Translations under genes and position numbers: made by a program
Source: an uncultured bacterium
Lineage (GTDB): Bacteria > Cyanobacteriota > Vampirovibrionia > Gastranaerophilales > Gastranaerophilaceae
Length of the DNA stretch: 25,103 nt
NCBI GenBank assembly: GCA_900551965.1
Contig: URYF01000015.1
Coordinates: 1 to 25,103, forward strand
Reading direction: 5' to 3'
The notes under the pieces: generated by a model
Database searches by the model: none
The model's input: only the letters and a program-made list of their open reading frames with translations
What the model was told of the DNA's origin: nothing
Part shown: positions 1-7,754 of the stretch, piece by piece
Numbering within the stretch: position 1 is the stretch's first letter
Layout of the letters: each line of letters opens with the position of its first letter

Positions 1-27
1 GCAAGCTTGCATCGGATTTATGACCTT

Positions 28-56
28 TTGACCTTGGTATCATGATACATTATTAT
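28..56 (+). promoter_or_regulatory. Candidate sigma70 promoter with palindrome in the spacer
   Basis: TTGACC (28-33) and TATTAT (51-56) are separated by exactly 17 nt. The spacer contains a perfect 12-bp palindrome, GTATCATGATAC (37-48), which could be an operator for a dimeric regulator bound between the -35 and -10 boxes. It would drive the CPBP protease gene. The call is pattern-based only. Confidence 0.45.
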
Positions 57-110
57 AGAAAAAATTGCAACGAAAAGCGCAAAAAGATGATAGCAAAAGG
101 AAGTTGGGTG

Positions 111-119
111 TGATATACT
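111..119 (+). promoter_or_regulatory. Extended -10 element before the CPBP protease gene
   Basis: TGA followed by TATACT (114-119) is a good extended -10 element; no clear -35 is seen. The predicted transcript start at about 126 would fall on the first possible ATG, which favours the later ATG at 153 with its own Shine-Dalgarno sequence as the true start. Confidence 0.4.
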
Positions 120-152
120 GACTGCATGTATGTGATGAAAAAAAAGGAATTC

Positions 153-623
153 ATGTATACAAAGAAAATTTTGCCTGAAGGCTGGAAAAAGAAGGTTTTG
201 GCAGCGGTGTTCCTGGCTGTTTTGGGAAATATCCTGGTGCAGTATGTGATCCCATGGCCGGAGTTTATGACAGTTTCCTATGAGGCAGCAGCAGAGGAAC
301 TGGCGGCGTATCCTTTGGGAGTTTATCTGGCGTTAACGTTGCTTATAGCCCCTTTATTGGAAGAAGGGATATTCAGGAAGGGACTTTATGGGATCTTGCG
401 AAAATGGTTTGGTGTGATCTTGTCAGCGTTTATATCAGCCGCCGCATTTGGTCTGTATCATGGAAACTGGATCCAGGGGATATACGGTTTTGTTTTTGGC
501 TTGCTGCTTTCCTGGGGATATGAAAGCAGTTCTTTTGGAAAATACAGAATGGCTGTGGTGATGCATGGAGCTGCAAACGGGGCGGCGCTGCTTTTAAATG
601 TGGTTTTAATTAAATATTTATAA
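153..623 (+). CDS. CPBP family intramembrane metalloprotease (Clostridia-like)
   Basis: Small multi-spanning membrane protein of the CPBP (CAAX protease/bacteriocin-processing, Abi) family, which cleaves substrates or gives bacteriocin immunity within the membrane. The family signatures are visible in order: EEGIFRKGLYG (EExxxR), FGLYHGN (FxxxH) and a C-terminal HGAANG, which together carry the catalytic Glu/His residues. Hydrophobic helices lie around these motifs. The frame is open from ATG 126 (165 aa), but ATG 153 is preferred because AAGGAA sits just upstream (144-149) and the likely transcript start is near 126; this gives 156 aa. Codon use (CTG, GCG, GGA) is GC-richer than the rest of the window, and the gene lies in the foreign left segment. 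Physiological substrate cannot be told. Confidence 0.82.
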   Translation: MYTKKILPEGWKKKVLAAVFLAVLGNILVQYVIPWPEFMTVSYEAAAEELAAYPLGVYLALTLLIAPLLEEGIFRKGLYGILRKWFGVILSAFISAAAFGLYHGNWIQGIYGFVFGLLLSWGYESSSFGKYRMAVVMHGAANGAALLLNVVLIKYL

Positions 624-692
624 GATATGTATTCCGTGGATCTTCTGGCAAAATCAGGCACAGAAAGATTCCAGAAGCGAAGGAGGAAAAAC

Positions 693-1130
693 GTGAAGTT
701 ATTATCCATTGCGATTCCGTGTTATAACTCAGAAGCCTATATGGAGCATTGTATCAATACACTGCTTACAGGCGGTGATGAGGTGGAGATCATTATCGTA
801 GATGACGGGTCACAGAAGGACCGTACACCAGAGATCGCCGATGAATATGAGAGAAAATATCCGGGGATCTGCCGTGCAGTCCATCAGGAAAACGGCGGAC
901 ACGGTCAGGCGGTAAATACAGGTCTTAAAAATGCTACGGGTGTATTTTTTAAGGTAGTAGACAGTGATGACTGGGTCAACGAGGAGGCATACCAGAAGGT
1001 TTTGGAAACTTTGAGAGGGTTTGTATACGGTCAGGAAACCCTTGATATGCTGGTAACTAACTTTGTTTATGAGAAAGAGGGAGCAAAGCGGAAAAAGGTG
1101 ATGAATTACCACCTGGTGCAAATACAGTAA
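693..1130 (+). CDS. Family 2 glycosyltransferase, 3'-truncated by a chimeric junction
   Basis: N-terminal part of a GT-A fold glycosyltransferase (GT2), an enzyme type that moves sugars from nucleotide donors onto surface polymers or lipids. Visible motifs are SIAIPCYNSEAYMEHC at the N-terminus, VDDGSQKDRT (nucleotide-binding DD) and the DXD-type metal site VDSDDW. The start is GTG 693, six nt after a perfect AGGAGG (681-686); upstream ATGs in the same frame lack such a site. Real similarity to the family should stop around 1091-1112. The last residues before the TAA at 1128-1130 are rpoB DNA read out of frame, so the sequence does not represent a natural C-terminus. Full-length relatives are usually twice as long or more. 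Composition is that of the left, foreign segment. Confidence 0.85.
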   Translation: MKLLSIAIPCYNSEAYMEHCINTLLTGGDEVEIIIVDDGSQKDRTPEIADEYERKYPGICRAVHQENGGHGQAVNTGLKNATGVFFKVVDSDDWVNEEAYQKVLETLRGFVYGQETLDMLVTNFVYEKEGAKRKKVMNYHLVQIQ

Positions 1131-2020
1131 TCAGAGTTTACATCGCACAAAAACGTAAAGTTTCTGTAGGTGACAAACTTTCAGGACGTCACGGTAACAA
1201 AGGTATTGTTTCAAGAATTCTTCCAAAAGAAGATATGCCGTTCTTACCTGATGGTACTCCTGTTGATATCGTATTGAACCCTCTTGGTGTTCCTTCTCGT
1301 ATGAACGTTGGTCAAACTTACGAATTATTGTTAGGCTTGGCTGCATACTTGACAGGAGATCACTACGAAGCACCTTCATTTGATGAAATGTATGGTGAAA
1401 ACCAATCAGAAATCGCAACAAAAGCTGAACTTCTAAGAGGTATCAAAGAATCAGGCTGCGATTGGGTTGGGGAAGACGGAAAAGTTATGCTTATTGACGG
1501 TAGAACAGGTGAACCGTTTGACAGACCTGTTGCTGTTGGTTTAACTTACTTCCTGAAACTTGTCCACCTTGTAGATGACAAGATTCACGCAAGAAGTACC
1601 GGACCTTACTCACTTGTAACTCAACAGCCATTGGGTGGTAAAGCTCAATTCGGCGGACAAAGATTCGGTGAGATGGAAGTTTGGGCATTGGAAGCTTACG
1701 GTGCAGCTTATACTCTTCAAGAAATGTTAACAATCAAATCAGACGATGTTAACGGACGTAACAGAGCATACGAAGCTATCGTTAAAGGTGACAATATCCC
1801 AAGACCGGGTATTCCTGAATCATTTAAGGTACTTGTAAGAGAATTGCAAAGTATCGGTTTAGATATTACAGTAGCTAAAAAAGACGGTCAGGAAGTAGAT
1901 TTGATGACTGATATGGACGATTTGAGAAAAGCCGCTCCAAAACGCACGTTATCAGATGTAGATTCTGAGTTGTTGAATATCAACTTCTTTGAAACTCCAA
2001 CTACTTTCGGTGATCTTTAA
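1100..2020 (+). CDS. rpoB: RNA polymerase beta subunit, C-terminal part only (5' end missing)
   Basis: The last 306 residues of RpoB. The reading frame is continuous from about 1091, where GDELPPGANTVIRVYIAQKR is encoded, through KVSVGDKLSGRHGNKGIVS, the PFLPDGTPVDIVLNPLGVPS region and the C-terminal RFGEMEVWALEAYGAAYTLQ, which packs against the largest subunit and active centre. Family members are over 1100 residues long, so roughly the first two thirds are absent because the contig switches to unrelated DNA at ~1091-1112. An ATG at 1235 is internal and is not a real start. The gene is followed after 18 nt by rpoC1, the classical rpoBC order. A cell could not live with this truncation, which argues for an assembly fusion. 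Confidence 0.95.
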   Translation, partial: DELPPGANTVIRVYIAQKRKVSVGDKLSGRHGNKGIVSRILPKEDMPFLPDGTPVDIVLNPLGVPSRMNVGQTYELLLGLAAYLTGDHYEAPSFDEMYGENQSEIATKAELLRGIKESGCDWVGEDGKVMLIDGRTGEPFDRPVAVGLTYFLKLVHLVDDKIHARSTGPYSLVTQQPLGGKAQFGGQRFGEMEVWALEAYGAAYTLQEMLTIKSDDVNGRNRAYEAIVKGDNIPRPGIPESFKVLVRELQSIGLDITVAKKDGQEVDLMTDMDDLRKAAPKRTLSDVDSELLNINFFETPTTFGDL

Positions 2021-2038
2021 TTATAAGGAGAATTAAAA

Positions 2039-3748
2039 TTGTCTACAAGTATTGATTATTTTGATTATATACGAATAAGTATAGCGTCTCCGGATAGAAT
2101 TCTTCAATGGTCACACGGCGAAGTTACAAAACCGGAAACAATAAATTACCGTACTTTAAAACCTGAAAGAGACGGTTTGTTCTGCGAAAGAATTTTCGGA
2201 CCGACTAAGGACTGGGAATGTTATTGCGGAAAATATAAAAGAGTAAGACATAAAGGTATAATTTGTGAACGCTGCGGAGTTGAAGTTACAGATTCAAAAG
2301 TTCGTCGTCACAGAATGGGACACATAAAATTAGCAGCACCGGTTTCTCATATCTGGTTCTTGAAAGGTATCCCATCATATCTTGGCTTACTTTTAGATAT
2401 GACTTTGAAAGATCTTGAACAAGTTATCTATTTCAACAGCTATGTTGTAATTGATGGCGGCGACAGTGATTTCAAAAAACTTCAATTATTAACTGAAGAA
2501 GAATACGAAGACTTTATGGCTGAAAACGAAGAATCAACTTTAAAAGTTGGTATTGGTGCTGAAGCTATCAAAGATCTTCTTGCTGAAATTGATATCAACG
2601 GTTTGGCTGAAGAAATCAGAACTGAATTAGCAGGTAACATTACTTCTGTTCAGAAAAAATCTAAATTAATTAAAAGATTAAGATTATTAGATTCTTTAAT
2701 TTCTTCAAATACAAGCCCGACCTGGATGATTATGGACGTTCTTCCTGTTACACCGCCTGATTTAAGACCTATGGTTCAATTAGACGGCGGGCGTTTTGCA
2801 ACATCAGATTTGAATGATTTGTACAGACGTGTAATCAATAGAAACAACCGTTTACAAAGACTTTTGGAAATGGGCGCACCTGAAATCATCGTAAGAAACG
2901 AAAAGAGAATGTTACAAGAAGCTGTTGACGCGTTAATCGATAACGGAAGACGTGGAAGAACCGTAGTTGGTCCTAACAACAGAGCCTTGAAATCATTATC
3001 TAATATTATTGAAGGTAAACAAGGTCGATTCAGACAGAACTTGCTTGGTAAACGTGTAGACTATTCAGGTCGTTCAGTTATCGTAGTAGGTCCTTCACTT
3101 CAATTAAATCAGTGCGGTTTACCTAAAGAAATGGCAATCGAACTATTCAAGCCGTTTGTTGTTAACAAACTTATCGAAAGAGGATATGTTCAAAACATCA
3201 AATCAGCTAAGAAGAAAATCGAACGTTCAGAACACATTGTTTGGGACATATTAGAAGAGGTAATTGATGGACATCCGGTTATGTTGAACCGTGCTCCAAC
3301 CCTTCACAGATTAGGTATTCAGGCATTCGAACCAAAATTGGTAGAAGGTCGTGCAATCCAATTACACCCGTTAGCATGTACAGCATTCAACGCTGACTTT
3401 GACGGTGACCAAATGGCTGTTCACGTTCCTCTTTCTATCGAAGCTCAGGCTGAAGCAAGAATGTTAATGCTTGCGACAAACAACCTGTTGGCTCCTGCTA
3501 ACGGTAAACCAATCGTAACTCCTTCTCAGGATATGGTATTGGGTATGTATTACTTAACTACTATTAAAGATCAGAGTCAGGATGTTAAAGGTTACTTCTA
3601 CAACTTCCAGGACGCTATTTCTGCTCTTGAAGTTGGTGTAATCGCACTTCACGACAAAATCATCGTTAGAGATGAAAAAGGCGAAAGATTGGAAACTACA
3701 GTCGGCAGAATCATCTTCAACGAAGAGGTTAGAAAAGCACTTGTGTAA
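2039..3748 (+). CDS. rpoC1: RNA polymerase gamma subunit (N-terminal half of beta')
   Basis: Equivalent of the N-terminal part of bacterial beta', encoded separately as in cyanobacteria and plastids. It starts with TTG at 2039, eight nt after AAGGAG (2025-2030). The four-cysteine zinc site of the clamp (Cys61, Cys63, Cys76, Cys79) is intact. The catalytic NADFDGD loop that holds the active-site Mg is at residues 451-457, followed by QMAVHVPLS. At 569 aa it ends shortly after the QDMVLGMYYLTT segment with TTVGRIIFNEEVRKALV, and a real TAA stop separates it by 43 nt from rpoC2. It lacks the bridge helix and trigger loop, which are in rpoC2. It is slightly shorter than cyanobacterial gamma. It is co-transcribed with rpoB and rpoC2. 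Confidence 0.96.
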   Translation: MSTSIDYFDYIRISIASPDRILQWSHGEVTKPETINYRTLKPERDGLFCERIFGPTKDWECYCGKYKRVRHKGIICERCGVEVTDSKVRRHRMGHIKLAAPVSHIWFLKGIPSYLGLLLDMTLKDLEQVIYFNSYVVIDGGDSDFKKLQLLTEEEYEDFMAENEESTLKVGIGAEAIKDLLAEIDINGLAEEIRTELAGNITSVQKKSKLIKRLRLLDSLISSNTSPTWMIMDVLPVTPPDLRPMVQLDGGRFATSDLNDLYRRVINRNNRLQRLLEMGAPEIIVRNEKRMLQEAVDALIDNGRRGRTVVGPNNRALKSLSNIIEGKQGRFRQNLLGKRVDYSGRSVIVVGPSLQLNQCGLPKEMAIELFKPFVVNKLIERGYVQNIKSAKKKIERSEHIVWDILEEVIDGHPVMLNRAPTLHRLGIQAFEPKLVEGRAIQLHPLACTAFNADFDGDQMAVHVPLSIEAQAEARMLMLATNNLLAPANGKPIVTPSQDMVLGMYYLTTIKDQSQDVKGYFYNFQDAISALEVGVIALHDKIIVRDEKGERLETTVGRIIFNEEVRKALV

Positions 3749-3771
3749 GTGTAAAATCAGTGGAAAATTAA

Positions 3772-3790
3772 CTAATTGAAGGAAAATTAG
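3772..3790 (+). promoter_or_regulatory. Small hairpin displaying the rpoC2 Shine-Dalgarno sequence
   Basis: CTAATT (3772-3777) and AATTAG (3785-3790) can pair, leaving GAAGGAA as the loop just before ATG 3792. This is the ribosome-binding site of rpoC2. The stem is AT-rich and may be only marginally stable. Confidence 0.3.
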
Positions 3791-3791
3791 A

Positions 3792-6700
3792 ATGGAAAGA
3801 ACATATACAAATACGAAGAAATCACCTGATTTCATTAACAAACAAATGGACAAAGGTTCTTTGAAGAAATTGTTAGGTCAGATGTATTTGGAATACGGCG
3901 GTGCTAAAGCTGCTGCGCTTGCTAATGCTCTTAAAAACTTAGGGTATAAGTATGCAACTATTTCAGGTACAACAATTTCAATTTCTGACTTATCAGTTCC
4001 TGAATCTAAAAAAGATTTGTTGAAATCAGCAGAAAAAGAAATTGAAAAATCTACAAACAGATACCTTAAAGGTGAAATTACAGAGGTAGAAAGATATACA
4101 AAGGTTATCGATACCTGGTCTGAAACAACTGCAAAATTGACAGAACAAGTTGTTGAAAACTTTGATAAATTAAACCCTGTATATATGATGGCATTCTCCG
4201 GAGCCCGTGGTAACTTATCACAGGTTTCACAGCTGGTTGGTATGAGAGGTTTGATGGCAGATGCGCAAGGTCAGATTATCGACTTGCCGATTAAGTCAAA
4301 CTTCAAAGAAGGCTTATCAGTTACTGAATACATCATTTCATCATACGGTGCTCGTAAAGGTCTTGTAGATACAGCGTTGAAAACAGCTGACTCAGGATAC
4401 TTAACAAGACGTTTGGTTGACGTTGCGCAAGACGTAATCATCAGAGCTGATGATTGTCATACTGAAAAATATATTAATATGAAGTCTATTATGGATGGTG
4501 ATGTAGTTATCGTTCCATTAATCGATAGATTATTAGGCAGAACCGTAGCGCAGGATATTGTTGATGCTGAAGGTAATGTACTTGTTACAAACGGCACAAC
4601 AATGGATCGTGATGATATCAAAAAACTTTCAGGTTTAGATTTGCAAGAATTAAGAGTTCGTTCAGGTTTAACTTGTGGTTTGGAATACGGTGTATGCCAA
4701 AAATGTTACGGCTGGGCTATGACAACCCAAAAACTTGTTGATATTGGTGAAGCTATCGGTATTATCGCAGCACAGTCAATCGGTGAACCTGGTACTCAGT
4801 TAACAATGAGAACCTTCCACACAGGTGGTGCGGTTGGTGTTAAAGAAGCTAAGAAAGAAATTTTAGCTCGTGAAGCCGGTACTGTTATTTCTAAAATCAA
4901 AGCCAGAGAATTGAGAACCCGTCACGGGGATATCGTTCAGGTTTCTATGTATGAAGCTGATATCGAAGTGAAAGGTGAAAAAAGAACAACTAAATATCAC
5001 ATTCCTGCAGGTGCTACATTATTTATCACTGATGGAATGGAAGTTGCTAAAGGTTTCAAAATGGCTGAACACGCGCCATCTTCAGTTGGTGACAGCTCTC
5101 GTTTGACAGAAAAAGCAACAAAAGATATTACAACCGATATCAGTGGTGAAGTTGTATTTGAAGACTTCAAAGCTGATGAAAAGAAAGACAGACAAGGCAA
5201 CGTTTCAAGAACTACTAATAAACAAGGTGTTATTTGGGTTCTTGGCGGGGATGTTTATACATTACCTGGCGGATCTAAAGTTCTTGTTAAAGACGGTCAG
5301 AAAATCTCTGCCGGTGAAAAATTAGCTGAAACTTTAACAATTTCTGAACACGGCGGTGAAGTTCGTGTTGGTGAAGATTTAGTTATTGAAGAAGCTAAAT
5401 TTGACGGTAAAAAGATTAAGAAAATTGTTCACGGTAAAGAATTAACAATTGTTATTGCTTCTTTACAACCTGGAAATGCTTCATTTGAGCAAACCAAAAA
5501 AGAACAAATCTGGACAGTTGATAAAACCGGTGAAAGATATATCGTTAAAGCTCCTGTTGATACAACAGTAGAAAACGGTATGATTATTGCCGAACTTATT
5601 GATGATGAATGTGCCGTTACAAGCTCAGGTGAAATCAGATACGTTGACGTTGAAGTTGATGAAAATCAAATTATTACTAAACCTGGTAAGGTTGTATTTA
5701 TTCCTGAAGAAATTCACCAAATCAATAAAGACAGTACTTTGAAAATGGTAGAAAACGGTACAGCAGTTACTGCCGGTACTGAAGTTGTAAAAGACGTATA
5801 TTGCCATATCGATGGTATTGTTGAATTTAAAGAATACAACGATGTTATTCATGAAATTACAATCAGACCTGGTGAAGTTCACACATTATCAAGCATTTCA
5901 GAATTGAAAGTTGATGAAGGTGAAGTTGTTAAGAAAGGTACTGTGATTGCTGAAGGTATTAAAGCGAAAGAAACTTCAATTGTTACAATTATGGATTCTT
6001 CTGCTGATGACCTTCCGCTTGATGATTTGGATGAAGAATTAGATTCAGCATTATCACTTGATGATGATTCTATTGCAAATCAACCTGTTCAAATTCTTGT
6101 AAGACCTGTTCAGGTATTAGAGGTTGATCAGAAAGATGTATCAATTCAGTTCGGTACAACTGATGAATTGATTGATATTATCCCTGTAACTCAGCTTCAA
6201 TACAAAGACGGTGCAAGAGTAAGAAACGTTGATGGTGCTACAATTACAAGAACAAGCTTAGTTCTTCAAATGCAAGGTTACTTATCACATCTTAAAGGCA
6301 TGGTAGAACTTGACAGTGAAGGAGCTTTGAGAATTGTTGTACTTGAAAACTTAATCGTTCGTCGTGAAATAGAAGGTTCTTCAAAATCATCTTCATTACA
6401 AACAGAACTTCTTGTAAAAGATGGCGAAACTATTGCTCCGAAAACTCCTGTTGCAAAAACTCAGGTTCTTGCAATGAATGATGCAGTAGCTTCAATTAAG
6501 AACGAAGATGATGATGCAAGAAGACTTCTATTAATCTCTGGCAGCTCTGAAACTACAGTATCTGTAAAAGGTAAAGCTGTAGTTAAAAAAGGCGATTTCA
6601 TCAAGACTGATAAAGTTTTGGCTGAAAGCGGCGAAGAATCTCCTGTATCAGGTATTGTTACAGCGGTTAATAAAGGCGAAATTTCAATCAGAAACGGTCG

Positions 6701-7649
6701 TCCTTATTTGATTAGCCCGGGTACAATGTTACAGCTTGATTCAGGTGCTTTAGTACTAAGAGGCGATTTACTTGCAACATTAGTATTTGAAAGAGAAAAG
6801 ACAGGCGATATCGTTCAAGGTCTTCCGAAAGTAGAAGAGTTGTTAGAAGGCAGAAAACCAAAAGATTGTGCTATTTTGGCAGAATACGACGGTACTGCAA
6901 AAATCGAAATTGATGATGACGGTATGCCAAGATTATTCTTGGTGGATGAAGACGGCTCATCAACAGAGATTAAATATGCTATTGATACAAATGTAATTGT
7001 TTCTAACGGACAAAAAATTGCAAAAGGTCAAGCATTGACTTCAGGTCCTTTGAACCCTCATGATGTTATGAGATTATGCGGACCGGAAGCTGCACAGCAA
7101 TACTTAGTAGACGAAGTACAACGTGTATATCGTTCTCAAGGTGTTGAAATTGCTGATAAGCATATTGAAATTATCGTTCGTCAAATGACTAAGAAAGTTA
7201 AGATTCTTGATGCAGGTGATACAAACTTATTACCTGGTGAGTTAATCGAAATGCAGACATTTGAAAAAGAAAATAAAGCAGCTGAAGAAGCCGGTAAAGC
7301 TCCTGCAACTTGTGAATACATGTTGTTAGGTATTACAAAAGCTTCATTGAACACAGAAAGCTTTATTTCAGCAGCTTCATTCCAGGAAACAACAAGAATC
7401 CTGACTGAAGCAGCAGTTGATGGTAAAAAAGACTTGTTAAGAGGTTTGAAAGAAAACGTTATTATCGGTCGTTTAATTCCGGCTGGTACCGGTTTCCATC
7501 ACTTAATCAATGCTGATGAAGAACGTGACAGAGAAGAAAGAAAACGTGCTGTTGCACAAAGAAATCAAGCAAGAAAACCATCTGCGATATTAGAAGAAAT
7601 CGAAGGTATGTTTGGTGCTCCTGATTTCAATGTAGATGATGAACAGTAG
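3792..7649 (+). CDS. rpoC2: RNA polymerase beta' subunit (C-terminal half) with large trigger-loop insertion
   Basis: Carries the rest of the largest subunit: FSGARGNLSQVSQLVGMRGL, the bridge helix (GARKGLVDTALKTADSGYLT, ~184-203), a second zinc site (Cys222, Cys295, Cys302, Cys305) and the N-terminal half of the trigger loop (SIGEPGTQLTMRTFHTGGA, to ~347). The matching C-terminal half (QGLPKVEELLEGRKPKD) appears only at ~1009. About 650 residues are therefore inserted, rich in short beta-type segments (VKKG/VEDG-like turns) and with an acidic stretch (DDLPLDDLDEELDS) near 737-755. This is the position and size of cyanobacterial SI3, built of sandwich-barrel hybrid motifs. The C-terminal clamp/omega-binding part (ASFQETTRILTEAA, ENVIIGRLIPAGTG) is intact. 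Start ATG 3792 follows GAAGGA; 1285 aa. Confidence 0.97.
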   Translation: MERTYTNTKKSPDFINKQMDKGSLKKLLGQMYLEYGGAKAAALANALKNLGYKYATISGTTISISDLSVPESKKDLLKSAEKEIEKSTNRYLKGEITEVERYTKVIDTWSETTAKLTEQVVENFDKLNPVYMMAFSGARGNLSQVSQLVGMRGLMADAQGQIIDLPIKSNFKEGLSVTEYIISSYGARKGLVDTALKTADSGYLTRRLVDVAQDVIIRADDCHTEKYINMKSIMDGDVVIVPLIDRLLGRTVAQDIVDAEGNVLVTNGTTMDRDDIKKLSGLDLQELRVRSGLTCGLEYGVCQKCYGWAMTTQKLVDIGEAIGIIAAQSIGEPGTQLTMRTFHTGGAVGVKEAKKEILAREAGTVISKIKARELRTRHGDIVQVSMYEADIEVKGEKRTTKYHIPAGATLFITDGMEVAKGFKMAEHAPSSVGDSSRLTEKATKDITTDISGEVVFEDFKADEKKDRQGNVSRTTNKQGVIWVLGGDVYTLPGGSKVLVKDGQKISAGEKLAETLTISEHGGEVRVGEDLVIEEAKFDGKKIKKIVHGKELTIVIASLQPGNASFEQTKKEQIWTVDKTGERYIVKAPVDTTVENGMIIAELIDDECAVTSSGEIRYVDVEVDENQIITKPGKVVFIPEEIHQINKDSTLKMVENGTAVTAGTEVVKDVYCHIDGIVEFKEYNDVIHEITIRPGEVHTLSSISELKVDEGEVVKKGTVIAEGIKAKETSIVTIMDSSADDLPLDDLDEELDSALSLDDDSIANQPVQILVRPVQVLEVDQKDVSIQFGTTDELIDIIPVTQLQYKDGARVRNVDGATITRTSLVLQMQGYLSHLKGMVELDSEGALRIVVLENLIVRREIEGSSKSSSLQTELLVKDGETIAPKTPVAKTQVLAMNDAVASIKNEDDDARRLLLISGSSETTVSVKGKAVVKKGDFIKTDKVLAESGEESPVSGIVTAVNKGEISIRNGRPYLISPGTMLQLDSGALVLRGDLLATLVFEREKTGDIVQGLPKVEELLEGRKPKDCAILAEYDGTAKIEIDDDGMPRLFLVDEDGSSTEIKYAIDTNVIVSNGQKIAKGQALTSGPLNPHDVMRLCGPEAAQQYLVDEVQRVYRSQGVEIADKHIEIIVRQMTKKVKILDAGDTNLLPGELIEMQTFEKENKAAEEAGKAPATCEYMLLGITKASLNTESFISAASFQETTRILTEAAVDGKKDLLRGLKENVIIGRLIPAGTGFHHLINADEERDREERKRAVAQRNQARKPSAILEEIEGMFGAPDFNVDDEQ

Positions 7650-7658
7650 TTTTATAGC

Positions 7659-7689
7659 AAAAGGCTCCTGAAATATCAGGAGCCTTTTT
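7659..7689 (+). terminator. Rho-independent terminator of the rpoB-rpoC1-rpoC2 operon
   Basis: GGCTCCTGA (7663-7671) and TCAGGAGCC (7676-7684) form a perfect 9-bp stem with an AATA loop, flanked by AAAA and TTTTT. It lies 9 nt after the rpoC2 stop codon. Confidence 0.93.
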
Positions 7690-7726
7690 CCTGTATTTGC
7701 ATGATGTTTTGATTTTGTATATTTAA

Positions 7727-7732
7727 TATAAT
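7727..7732 (+). promoter_or_regulatory. -10 box (TATAAT) for the DUF3137 gene
   Basis: A perfect TATAAT lies 22 nt before ATG 7755 and after the rpoC2 terminator. No convincing -35 at 16-18 nt was found, so the promoter is only partly supported. Confidence 0.4.
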
Positions 7733-7754
7733 TTGCAATACGAAAGGGAGTTTT

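Noticed and set aside
1..1100. Left segment as a horizontally acquired island
   Set aside because: It interrupts essential rpoB at a k-mer-sized shared sequence and shows no integrase, attachment site or repeats; an assembly fusion explains it better.
5143..5325. Overlapping short ORFs within rpoC2 and the other subunit genes
   Set aside because: They are out-of-frame shadows of a conserved coding sequence with no own start signals.
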